A DNA stretch of 5,437 nucleotides from JANYIP01 sp031394045 (GCA_031394045.1 JANMWN010000014.1:1-5437), one strand, 5' to 3'; shown: positions 1 to 5,437, counted from the first letter of the stretch. Notes: generated by a model from the sequence alone, not told the origin. Numbers and translations are program-made.

Positions 1-291
1 GGGCACGAGGGTGCCGGCTTCCACCTCATCCTCGACGGCACCGCGCAGGTCGAGATCGGCGGGGAGACCAGGGCCACCCTCAAGGAGGGCGACAGCTTCG
101 GCGAGATCTCGCTCATCGACGGACGGCCTCGGACTGCCACCGTGATGGCCGGCGAGGGTGGGCTGAAGACCCTGGCGATCTCCCCCCTGGCCTTCGAGCC
201 GCTGCTCGACGACCCCGAGGTGGCCCGGATCCTGCTCAAGGTGGTGACCGCGCGGCTACGAGCGGCCGAGGCCCGCGCGGCGACGACCTGA
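1..291 (+). CDS. Cyclic-nucleotide-binding (CNB) domain protein, 3' part only
   Basis: Frame 1 is open from the first base to the TGA at 289-291, giving the last 96 residues of a protein that begins upstream of the window. The fragment shows the second half of a Crp-type cNMP-binding beta-roll: a GFHLILDGTAQVEIGG strand pair (residues 6-21 of the fragment), LKEGDSFGEISL (27-38), and RPRTATV (42-48). The GE (34-35) and R-T-A (44-46) residues match the phosphate-binding cassette of cAMP/cGMP-binding members, so ligand binding is plausible. After the roll there is only a helical tail (about 36 residues, ending AEARAATT). There is no helix-turn-helix, so this is not a CRP-type transcription factor of the usual layout. 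A stand-alone CNB protein, or the end of a longer protein with an N-terminal effector domain outside the window, are both possible. It lies 16 bases upstream of a metallohydrolase gene, probably in the same transcript. Family call is firm; ligand and role are not visible. Confidence 0.88.
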   Translation, partial: GHEGAGFHLILDGTAQVEIGGETRATLKEGDSFGEISLIDGRPRTATVMAGEGGLKTLAISPLAFEPLLDDPEVARILLKVVTARLRAAEARAATT

Positions 292-307
292 TCCGGACCC
301 GACGGTC

Positions 308-1135
308 GTGCTGATCTGCTACCTCGGCGTACGCGGGTCCACACCGGCACCTGGTTCGGACTTCGTCCGGTACGGGGGTCACACCTCATGCGTGGCCGTG
401 ACCACCGGCTCCACCGGTGACGGCCCGCCCCGGCTGGTCCTCGACGCCGGCACCGGCCTGCGCGCCCTCGGCGAGCACCTGGGCGGCCAGGCCTTCCGGG
501 GATCGATCCTGGTCAGCCACCTGCACTGGGACCACGTGCACGGGCTGCCGTTCTTCGTCCAGGGCGACCGGCCGGACGCCTCGGTCGACCTGTACCTCCC
601 GGCCCAGGACGGCGCCACCGGGCTCGCCCTGCTCTCGCGGGCGATGTCGCCCCCGAGCTTCCCGATCGCGCCCGACCAGCTCGGCGGTCGCTGGGACTTC
701 CACGCCATCGAGCCGGGCACGTTCACGGTCGAGGGCGTCGTCGTCACGGCCGCGGAGATCAACCACAAGGGCGGGCGTACGTTCGGGTACCGCCTCGAGG
801 ATGACCGGGGCTCGATGGCGTACCTGCCGGACCACGCCCCGGCTGGAGGCGTGACCGCGGGAGCCCTGGAGCTGGCGCGTGGAGTGGACGTGCTGCTGCA
901 CGACTCCCAGTTCGTCGAGGCCGAGCGCTCGCTGGCCGACCTGTACGGCCACGCGACCGTCGACGACGCTGTTCGCTTCGCGGTCTCCGCGGGCGCACGC
1001 TCCCTGGTCCTGTTCCACCACGGGCCCTCGCGCACCGACGAGCGGCTCGAGCAGATTCTCGCGGCCACCGACGCGCCGATCCCGGTCACCCTGGCCCGCC
1101 AGGGCGACACCCTGGATATCGGGGTGCAGCGCTAG
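308..1135 (+). CDS. MBL-fold metallohydrolase, TaR3-like (cyclic phosphodiesterase/RNase Z-related fold)
   Basis: 275-residue cytosolic protein without signal peptide or membrane segment. It has the metallo-beta-lactamase signature HLHWDH (H71, H73, D75, H76). Further metal-ligand candidates are H153 (EINHKGG), D175 (YLPDH) and H237/H238 near the C terminus (LVLFHHGPSRTDE). The N-terminal pattern LGVRGSTPAPG...RYGGHTSCV (6-29), LDAGTGLRALG (45-55) and the MSPPSFPI segment (113-120) are typical of the TaR3-like branch of MBL proteins, related to PhnP, RNase Z and cyclic-nucleotide phosphodiesterases. Substrate is unknown; a phosphodiester is the family-based expectation. The start is a GTG with only a poor Shine-Dalgarno sequence, 16 bases after the CNB gene stop, which suggests translational coupling or re-initiation. 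LGVRGS begins at residue 6, as is usual for this family, so the start is probably right. The methyltransferase gene follows after 8 bases. Length and all key residues look intact. Confidence 0.9.
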   Translation: MLICYLGVRGSTPAPGSDFVRYGGHTSCVAVTTGSTGDGPPRLVLDAGTGLRALGEHLGGQAFRGSILVSHLHWDHVHGLPFFVQGDRPDASVDLYLPAQDGATGLALLSRAMSPPSFPIAPDQLGGRWDFHAIEPGTFTVEGVVVTAAEINHKGGRTFGYRLEDDRGSMAYLPDHAPAGGVTAGALELARGVDVLLHDSQFVEAERSLADLYGHATVDDAVRFAVSAGARSLVLFHHGPSRTDERLEQILAATDAPIPVTLARQGDTLDIGVQR

Positions 1136-1137
1136 GG
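1134..1137 (+). promoter_or_regulatory. Ribosome binding site of the methyltransferase gene
   Basis: AGGG, part of a purine-rich AGGGAAAGG stretch that overlaps the stop codon of the hydrolase gene. It sits 6 bases before the GTG at 1144 and supports that start over the in-frame GTG at 1159, whose upstream GGGA lies 9 bases away. Confidence 0.5.
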
Positions 1138-1143
1138 AAAGGT

Positions 1144-2016
1144 GTGGGACGGTGCGGCGTGGCCGACCTACTCGACGCAGCAGACAACGCCGACTACCGC
1201 ACCCTCAACCTGGCGAACTGGGACGAACGGGCGCCGGCGCACGCGGCCTCGCCCGGGTACGCGGTCGAGCAGATGGTCGCCGACCGCGAGTTCCTCAGCC
1301 ACGTCGTCCGGTTCGACGTACCCCGGCTCGGTGATATCCGGGGGCTGCGGGGTGTTCACCTGCAGTGCCACATCGGCACCGACACGATCTCGCTCGCCCG
1401 TCTGGGCGCGCGGATGACCGGGTTGGACTTCTCGCCGGCCGCCCTCGCCGAGGGTCGGCTGCTGGCCGGGCGTACGGGCGCCGACGTCGACTTCGTCCAG
1501 TCCGACCTCTACGACGCCGTGGCCGCACTCGGCGGCGAGCAGTTCGACCTCGTCTACACCGGTATCGGCGCGCTGTGCTGGCTCCCCCGCATCGACGACT
1601 GGGCCCGCGTGGTCTCCGAGCTGCTCAAGCCCGGCGGACGGCTGTTCATCCGCGAGGGGCACCCCGTGCTTTGGGCGCTGGCCGACCCCGACGAGCGCGC
1701 GCTGCTCCTGCTCACCGAGCCGTACTTCGAGACCGCGGATCCGGTGGCCTGGACCGACGAGACGACGTACGTCGAGACCGACGTGACCTTCGCGAGCAAC
1801 ACCACGCACAGCTGGAACCATGGCCTCGGCGAGATCGTCACCGCGCTCCTGGACCACGGCATGGAGCTCACCTCGCTGGTCGAGCACGACAGCGTCCCGT
1901 GGGACGCCATGCCCGGCCTGATGGAGAACATCGGCGGCGGCGAGTGGCGGCTGGCGGTACAGCCCGAGCGCCTGCCGCACACGTACACCTTGCAGGCGGT
2001 CAGGCGCTCGGGCTAG
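1144..2016 (+). CDS. Class I SAM-dependent methyltransferase ('QCH' motif I subclass)
   Basis: 290-residue cytosolic protein with a Rossmann-type SAM-binding core. Motif I is VHLQCHIGTDT (71-81) where most class I enzymes have a DxGxGxG loop. This QCH form is characteristic of one bacterial methyltransferase subfamily, so it is not a sign of decay. The acidic residue binding the SAM ribose is probably D95 in TGLDFSPAAL (92-101). A motif II/III-like QSDLYD (119-124), a motif IV region FDLVYTGIGALCWLP (134-148) and LLKPGGRLFIREGHP (160-174) follow. The N-terminal YRTLNLANWDERAPAHA (18-34) is also typical of the subfamily. Acceptor substrate is unknown. Start: GTG at 1144 has the better ribosome binding site; GTG at 1159 (protein beginning ADLLDAADN after the initiator) would remove five residues and cannot be excluded. 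The gene is the last of a plus-strand run with the CNB and hydrolase genes and ends 13 bases from the convergent 77-residue gene. Confidence 0.9.
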   Translation: MGRCGVADLLDAADNADYRTLNLANWDERAPAHAASPGYAVEQMVADREFLSHVVRFDVPRLGDIRGLRGVHLQCHIGTDTISLARLGARMTGLDFSPAALAEGRLLAGRTGADVDFVQSDLYDAVAALGGEQFDLVYTGIGALCWLPRIDDWARVVSELLKPGGRLFIREGHPVLWALADPDERALLLLTEPYFETADPVAWTDETTYVETDVTFASNTTHSWNHGLGEIVTALLDHGMELTSLVEHDSVPWDAMPGLMENIGGGEWRLAVQPERLPHTYTLQAVRRSG

Positions 2017-2029
2017 GGGAAGCCAGCGG

Positions 2030-2263
2030 TTACTCGGCCACCTCGACGATGCGGCCGAGGTCGCCGTCGACGTCGCACCACAGCCAGTCTCCTACGACGG
2101 CCCCGCTGTCGAGCACCCAGCGGGTGCAGCAGCCCAGCCGTACGCGACGCAACGGGTTGCCGGCCTGACGTGTGGCGAGCTTGCGCTCGGCCCGCCGTCG
2201 CTCGCTGGCGCTGAGAACCACCGGTTCGGTAGCGACGAGGGTGCTGTTGACGATCCGAGCCAT
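2030..2263 (-). CDS. Small hypothetical protein (77 aa)
   Basis: I do not recognise this family. Reality as a gene is supported by an ATG preceded by an excellent ribosome binding site (AAGGAGG at 2272-2278, 8-base spacer) and a TAA stop in very GC-rich DNA. The protein starts MARIVNSTLVAT, has a basic helical stretch SASERRRAERKLATRQ (18-33), then a region with three cysteines (C45, C46, C63) and four-residue W/C cluster WLWC (60-63), and an acidic end GRIVEVAE. There is no signal peptide or membrane segment. The paired C45-C46 plus C63 might bind metal or form a disulfide, but there is no recognisable zinc motif. It is 59 bases downstream of the AlkZ-like gene on the same strand and may share its transcript. 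It converges with the methyltransferase gene, with only 13 bases between stops. Confidence 0.72.
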   Translation of the reverse strand: MARIVNSTLVATEPVVLSASERRRAERKLATRQAGNPLRRVRLGCCTRWVLDSGAVVGDWLWCDVDGDLGRIVEVAE

Positions 2264-2271
2264 CAGGTGGC

Positions 2272-2278
2272 CCTCCTT
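2272..2278 (-). promoter_or_regulatory. Strong ribosome binding site of the 77-aa gene
   Basis: On the minus strand the sequence reads GGAAGGAGGG, giving AAGGAGG at 2278-2272, a near-perfect match to the anti-Shine-Dalgarno sequence. It lies 8 bases before the ATG at 2263. It is the strongest translation signal in the window and fixes the start. Confidence 0.8.
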
Positions 2279-2322
2279 CCGGATCAGTACGAGCTTCGAG
2301 TGTCACCCGGCGAACCCGTTGA

Positions 2323-3389
2323 CTACAAAGGGTTTTCGTCGCCCCGGGCCAACGGAGGCAGCTGATGGTCCGGTAGGTCGAGGAAGTGCAGCACCGCGCC
2401 TGCGTCCGCGCCGAGCGCGTCGGCGACGTCCGGAGGGATCGGCTCGAGCGGCCGCAGCGTGACCCGGCCCCCGGCCAGCCCCCAGGTCGCGACCACCCGC
2501 CCGTCGACCAGGGCCACGGCGCGGAACAGCCCGTTGCTGGTGACCACGCCCTGGTGCGCGCCGACGAATGGCTCGCGCGAGACCCAGCCGTGCAGGATCG
2601 GGTCGAACGGGCCGAGCAACCTCGGTGGTGGCAGCGGCGGAGCGGGCTTGCGGCCGCGCAGGTCGACCAGCCCGTGAGGGCGTTCGACCAGGTCGGCCGC
2701 GATGGCGGTCAGCCCACGCTTCGCCTGGCCGGTGGGGATCCCGGCCCACTTGGCCAGGTCGGCGGCGTGGGCCGGTCCGTGGCCAGCAAGGTATCGCCGC
2801 GCAAGGCGGGCCAGCGCCTCGTCGCGGTCGAGGGCGGGCGGAGGCGTACCCCACCAGTCCCTAGCGTCGACGAACGCTGCTCCCCGCCGACCATCGGCCC
2901 ACGGACCACCGGCCCGCGCAGGCTCGCCGCGACCAGGACGTGGACCAGCGCCTGGCGCGCGGTCGGCACCCCCGCGGAGTCGAGCAGCGCGCGCAGCGCA
3001 GGCCTGGTCTGCGGGCCCGCGGACGTCAGGGCCCGCCCGATCACCTCGACCCCGCGGTCAGCCTGGGCCGGGCTCACCCCCTCCTGCGCCAGCCGCCGGG
3101 CGTTGCCGGCCGCAAGCTGGGGTGTCGTCAACGGGTGCAGCCACCAGTAGTCGGCCGCGCTCACCAGGTGGAGGGTGCCGCGGCCCAGCCACGCGACGGC
3201 CAGCGACCGCCGCAGGGTCAGCGCGTCGTCGATGTCGGCCGCGGTCAGCCCGACCGAACGGCTGCGGATGCTCAACCGGGTTGCGCGGGAATCCTGGGCC
3301 TGCACCGCGAGCAGCCGATCGACCACCTGCTCGGGACTGGTGGCCGCCGGGCCGCTGAGGAGCTGGGCGGCGAGCCGCTCGGCGATCAT
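2323..3389 (-). pseudogene. Winged-helix DNA-binding protein, AlkZ/YcaQ-like (HTH_42), broken by a one-base loss
   Basis: Minus-strand reading from ATG at 3389 gives a clear HTH_42 protein up to Q171 (codon 2879-2877), then nonsense. The frame one base over continues the same family to TAG at 2323-2325. Adding one G after 2877 joins them as GGEQAFVDARDWW and yields 355 residues, a normal length. The family includes the DNA glycosylases AlkZ/YcaQ, which unhook interstrand crosslinks. The N-terminal part carries LAVQAQDS with Q30-x-Q32, matching the catalytic QxQ of AlkZ, and RGTLHLV (70-76). The C-terminal part has RRYLAGHGPAHAADLAKW and LLGPFDPILHGW (258-268). Many HTH_42 proteins are uncharacterised, so glycosylase activity is family-level inference. 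If the loss is real, the truncated product keeps the QxQ but loses the C-terminal winged-helix and beta domains. It is divergent from the propeller/MoaD-like operon, and the 77-aa gene follows on the same strand. Confidence 0.87.
2875..2879 (-). other. Frameshift site in the AlkZ-like gene
   Basis: The minus strand reads GGG GAG CAG CGT TCG here. The family pattern wants GGG GAG CAG GCG TTC (G-E-Q-A-F), so one G between 2877 and 2876 is missing. Both flanking frames are otherwise free of stops over their coding parts. Confidence 0.8.
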
Positions 3390-3395
3390 CTCGCC

Positions 3396-3401
3396 ACCCT
3401 A
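3396..3401 (-). promoter_or_regulatory. Candidate -10 element of the AlkZ-like gene (possible leaderless transcript)
   Basis: TAGGGT on the minus strand matches the actinobacterial TANNNT -10 pattern and ends 6 bases before the ATG at 3389. Transcription would then begin at or next to the start codon, as in leaderless mRNAs, which are common in actinobacteria. A CTGACA at 3420-3415 resembles a -35 box, but the spacer of 13 bases is too short, so the -35 is unsupported. Confidence 0.28.
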
Positions 3402-3430
3402 GGCGCGAGCGGCCTGTCAGCGGCGAGCGC

Positions 3431-3436
3431 TAGCCT
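3431..3436 (+). promoter_or_regulatory. Candidate -10 element of the propeller/MoaD-like operon
   Basis: TAGCCT fits TANNNT and would give a leader of about 33 bases before the GTG at 3476. No convincing -35 is present. The divergent intergenic region (3390-3475) also holds a GCGAGCG direct repeat at 3405-3411 and 3423-3429, an operator-like arrangement that could be chance in GC-rich DNA. Confidence 0.22.
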
Positions 3437-3464
3437 CTTGCGATCGGACCCCGCACCACCCGAG

Positions 3465-3469
3465 AGGAG
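3465..3469 (+). promoter_or_regulatory. Ribosome binding site of the propeller gene
   Basis: AGGAG within GAGAGGAGCC lies 6 bases before the GTG at 3476 and fixes that start. The protein then begins AGVRVLVGTRKGAF, the usual beginning of this family. Confidence 0.75.
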
Positions 3470-3475
3470 CCAGCC

Positions 3476-4591
3476 GTGGCCGGCGTACGCGTACTCGTGG
3501 GAACCCGCAAGGGAGCCTTCATCCTGACCTCCGACGAGGGCCGGGAGAAGTGGGACGTCAGCGAGCCGAGCTTCCCCGGCTGGGAGATGTACCACCTCAA
3601 GGGGTCCCCGGCCGACCCTGACCGGATCTACGCCTCGCAGTCCAGCGGCTGGTTCGGCCAGCTCATCCAGCGCTCCGACGATGGGGGCCAGAGCTGGGCG
3701 CCGGTCGGCAACAACTTCGCCTACGCGGGCGTCCCCGGCACGCACCAGTGGTACGACGGCACGCCGCGGCCCTGGGAGTTCAAGCGGGTCTGGCACCTGG
3801 AGCCCTCGCTGACCGACCCCGACACCGTGTACGCCGGAGTCGAGGACGCGGCGCTGTTCCGCTCGACCGACGGCGGCGCCGAGTGGACCGAGCTGCCCGG
3901 CCTGCGCGAGCACGGCTCCGGGCCGTCGTGGCAGCCAGGTGCCGGAGGAATGTGCCTGCACACGATCATCCTCGACCCGAGCGTCCCCGGGCGGATGTTC
4001 ATCGCGATCTCGGCCGCCGGCGCGTTCCGCAGCGACGACTACGGCACCACCTGGCAGCCGATCAACAAGGGCCTGCGCTCGCAGGGAATCCCCGACGAGG
4101 ACGCCGAGGTCGGCCACTGCGTCCACCACCTCGCGATGCACCCGGACCGCCCCGGCGTGCTGTTCATGCAGAAGCACTGGGACGTCATGCGCAGCGACGA
4201 CGCGGGCGACCAGTGGCATGACATCGGTGGTGACCTGCCGACCGACTTCGGCTTCGCCATCGACGTGCACGCGCACGAGCCCGAGACGCTCTACGTCGTG
4301 CCCATCACGAGCGACCAGCACCACTTCCCGCTGGACGGGGCGCTGCGGGTCTACCGCAGCCGTACTGGTGGCCACGAGTGGGAGCCGCTGACCAAGGGCC
4401 TGCCGCAGAGCAACTGCTACGTCAACGTACTGCGGGACGCGATGGCGGTCGACACCCTCGACTCGTGCGGCGTCTACTTCGGCACCACCGGCGGGCAGGT
4501 CTACGCGTCGAACGACTCCGGCGACAGCTGGGAGCCGATCGTGCGCGACCTGCCACCGGTGCTGTCGGTGGAAGTCCAGACGCTCCGGTGA
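3476..4591 (+). CDS. Asp-box (BNR/sialidase-like) beta-propeller protein
   Basis: 371 residues, no signal peptide or membrane segment, so probably cytosolic. Asp-box motifs (S-x-D-x-G-x-x-W) recur along the whole chain: S19-W26, S67-W74, S130-W137, S186-W193, S240-W247, S295-W302 (degenerate, no Asp) and S345-W352. Seven repeats of roughly 50-60 residues suggest a seven-bladed propeller. Databases often label such proteins 'exo-alpha-sialidase' or 'glycosyl hydrolase'. I see no FRIP motif or arginine triad of true sialidases, so enzymatic activity is not supported and a binding or scaffold role is as likely. His-rich patches (e.g. HCVHHLAMH 214-222, DQHHF 280-284) and the conserved-looking N-terminal VGTRKGAF (8-15) are worth noting as possible sites. 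Its TGA overlaps the GTG of the MoaD-like gene by four bases, so the two are translationally coupled and probably functionally linked. Confidence 0.9.
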   Translation: MAGVRVLVGTRKGAFILTSDEGREKWDVSEPSFPGWEMYHLKGSPADPDRIYASQSSGWFGQLIQRSDDGGQSWAPVGNNFAYAGVPGTHQWYDGTPRPWEFKRVWHLEPSLTDPDTVYAGVEDAALFRSTDGGAEWTELPGLREHGSGPSWQPGAGGMCLHTIILDPSVPGRMFIAISAAGAFRSDDYGTTWQPINKGLRSQGIPDEDAEVGHCVHHLAMHPDRPGVLFMQKHWDVMRSDDAGDQWHDIGGDLPTDFGFAIDVHAHEPETLYVVPITSDQHHFPLDGALRVYRSRTGGHEWEPLTKGLPQSNCYVNVLRDAMAVDTLDSCGVYFGTTGGQVYASNDSGDSWEPIVRDLPPVLSVEVQTLR

Positions 4592-4884
4592 TCCGGGTCG
4601 TCCTGCCGGGTCAGCTGCGTACGCTCGCCTCGGTCGAGGGCGAGGTCGTGCTGGCGGTGCCTGCGCCCGTCACCCAGCGCGCGGTGCTCGACGCGCTCGA
4701 GGACCGTTTCCCCATGCTGCGCGGGACGATCCGCGACCAGACCACCCTGCAACGGCGCGCGTTCGTCCGGTTCTTCGCGTGCGAGCAGGACCTCTCGCAC
4801 GACCCGATCGACGCGCCGCTGCCCGAGCAGGTGATCCTCGGCGTCGAGCCGTTCCTCGTCGTCGGCGCGATGGCTGGCGGTTGA
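4588..4884 (+). CDS. MoaD/ThiS-like beta-grasp sulfur-carrier protein with C-terminal Gly-Gly
   Basis: 98-residue protein. The start is the GTG inside the GTGA overlap with the propeller gene, followed directly by the first beta strand IRVVLPGQLRTLA (2-14). The order of elements fits the MoaD/ThiS ubiquitin-like fold: a strand with VEGEVVLAV (16-24), a helix TQRAVLDALEDRFPMLRG (29-46), FVRFFACEQDL (59-69), and a late strand VEPFLVVGAMAGG (86-98). The chain ends exactly in GG, as mature MoaD, ThiS and ubiquitin-like modifiers do. In known systems an E1-like enzyme (MoeB, ThiF) adenylates this tail, which is then thiocarboxylated for sulfur transfer or, in archaea and some bacteria, conjugated to lysines. 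No MoaE, ThiG, MoeB or cofactor-synthesis gene is in the window, so the sulfur acceptor is unknown. C65 is the only cysteine. Family confidence is good; pathway is open. Confidence 0.83.
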   Translation: MIRVVLPGQLRTLASVEGEVVLAVPAPVTQRAVLDALEDRFPMLRGTIRDQTTLQRRAFVRFFACEQDLSHDPIDAPLPEQVILGVEPFLVVGAMAGG

Positions 4885-4891
4885 GGCCTCC

Positions 4892-4930
4892 GGCCCGAGC
4901 CTGCGCTCCTGCAGACCGGCCTGGCGGGCC
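4892..4930. terminator. Weak hairpin between convergent genes
   Basis: GGCCCG at 4892-4897 can pair with CGGGCC at 4925-4930, and an inner CTGC/GCAG pair (4901-4904, 4911-4914) could extend it. It sits in the 55-base gap between the MoaD-like stop and the stop of the convergent HNH gene, where a bidirectional terminator would be expected. There is no T-tract and the long interrupted stem is not convincing. Confidence 0.2.
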
Positions 4931-4939
4931 GACGCTGCC

Positions 4940-5437
4940 CTAGGGCGCGGGGCCGGTTCGGGTGAAGGCGGGTGAGCCGCCCGCGACTGGGGTGATGGTC
5001 CAGGTGTTGTTGGTGGAGTGGATGTAGCGGTGGCAGTGGCCGCAGAGGGCGACCAGGTTGTCCAGGTCGGTGGGTCCGCCGTCGGCCCAGTGCCAGCTGT
5101 GGTGGATGTGCCTTGGGTGGTCCCGCAGAACGGGGTCTGGCACCGGTAGTGGTCGCGTGCGAGGACTGCGAGGCGTTGGGCCAGGGTGGGGTTGCGGGTG
5201 GTCCGGCCAGCATCGAGGGGCTGCGATCCGCTACCGAGGACGATCGGGAGGATCTTCGCGTCGCAGGCGATCCTGCGTGCGGCCTCGGGTGAGAGCGGGG
5301 TGCCGTCGGTGAACATCGCCGGGCCGGCGCCGGGCTTGGCCTGCAGGGTCGCCAGCGGGATCTGGATGATGACCAGCGGCTGATGCCCACCCGTGGAGGG
5401 CAGCCCATCAGACGCGAGCGCTAGGGAGACGAGGTCG
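4940..5437 (-). pseudogene. DUF222/13E12-family HNH endonuclease, 3' part, broken by a one-base loss
   Basis: The gene runs in from beyond the window end: the frame is open from 5437 (DLVSLALASDGL, then HQPLVIIQIPLATLQ) through LSPEAARRIACDAKILPIVLG and LAVLARDHYRCQTPFCGTT. It then loses sense. The next frame continues with PRHIHHSWHWADGGPTDLDNL, VALCGHCHRYIH and a tail to the TAG at 4940-4942. Adding one C in the run 5117-5115 joins the two. The joined sequence is a classic actinobacterial HNH nuclease domain: a C-x4-C pair and an L-C-x2-C pair for structural zinc, the HH catalytic pair, W-ADGGPTDLDNL and the final H of CHRYIH. The DUF222 N-terminal domain lies outside the window. These proteins occur in many copies in actinobacteria and their targets are mostly unknown. 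If the loss is real, the product ends with cysteines but no catalytic histidines. The unshifted frame simply runs on antisense across the MoaD-like gene. Confidence 0.87.
5115..5117 (-). other. Frameshift site in the HNH gene
   Basis: The minus strand reads TTC TGC GGG ACC ACC CAA GGC. The family pattern needs ACC ACC CCA AGG CAC, so a run of four C has become three. Restoring it joins the upstream C-x4-C half to the HH half of the HNH domain with no other change. Confidence 0.8.

Noticed and set aside
1168..1980. Minus-strand open frame of 270 codons opposite the methyltransferase gene
   Set aside because: Low-complexity composition typical of a GC-rich shadow; the plus-strand methyltransferase motifs are unambiguous.
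2033..2059. Inverted repeat CTCGGCC / GGCCGAG as a terminator between the convergent genes
   Set aside because: It lies inside the 77-aa coding sequence with a 13-base loop and no T-tract; a short repeat of this kind is expected by chance here.
2303..2854. Minus-strand open frame rich in Arg/Pro/Gly across the AlkZ-like gene
   Set aside because: It is the third frame of the same region; the family sequence is in the other two frames.
2860..2895. Programmed ribosomal frameshift in the AlkZ-like gene
   Set aside because: No slippery heptamer, no adjacent stimulatory structure, and the family is not known to use one; a one-base loss explains it.
3386..4375. Long minus-strand open frame (329 codons) antisense to the propeller gene
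   Set aside because: It lies opposite a gene with clear repeats, has no recognisable domain, and such antisense frames are expected in high-GC DNA.
3476..4591. True exo-alpha-sialidase
   Set aside because: Asp-boxes alone mark a propeller fold; no FRIP motif or arginine triad and no secretion signal.
5414..5424. GCGAGCGCTAG shared with 3423-3433
   Set aside because: One copy is codons of the HNH gene (CTA GCG CTC GC); an 11-base match of GC-rich sequence is weak evidence for a site.

Overview
The window is high-GC DNA (strong G/C bias at third codon positions, many GTG starts) from an actinobacterium. A DUF222/13E12-type HNH endonuclease, an AlkZ-like winged-helix protein and the 'QCH' subclass of methyltransferase all fit that phylum. 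A Nocardioides-like or related member of the Propionibacteriales is a guess from gene content only. I see no rRNA, tRNA, CRISPR array, insertion sequence, origin or phage gene.

Layout. (1) Positions 1-2016, plus strand: a tight run of three genes. They are the 3' end of a stand-alone cyclic-nucleotide-binding (CNB) domain protein, a TaR3-like metallo-beta-lactamase-fold hydrolase, and a class I SAM-dependent methyltransferase, with gaps of 16 and 8 bases. (2) Positions 2030-3389, minus strand, convergent with the first block: an AlkZ/YcaQ-like winged-helix protein (HTH_42) whose frame is broken by one missing base near 2877, followed by an unrecognised 77-residue protein with a very strong ribosome binding site. 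(3) Positions 3390-3475: a divergent intergenic region with candidate -10 elements on both strands. (4) Positions 3476-4884, plus strand: a two-gene operon with a 4-base GTGA overlap. It encodes a seven-Asp-box beta-propeller (BNR/sialidase-like) protein and a small MoaD/ThiS-like beta-grasp protein ending in Gly-Gly. (5) Positions 4940-5437, minus strand: the 3' part of a DUF222/HNH endonuclease gene that runs off the window and is also broken by one missing base (5115-5117).

How the parts may work together. CNB plus hydrolase could be a nucleotide-sensing pair, which is inference from adjacency. The propeller and MoaD-like pair is the most distinctive unit. A ubiquitin-like sulfur-carrier fold with a mature diglycine tail is translationally coupled to a propeller protein, with no E1-like activating enzyme or molybdopterin/thiamine gene in view. 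The two independent one-base losses, both in short G/C runs, could be real gene decay or base-calling errors in the assembly. The sequence alone cannot decide.
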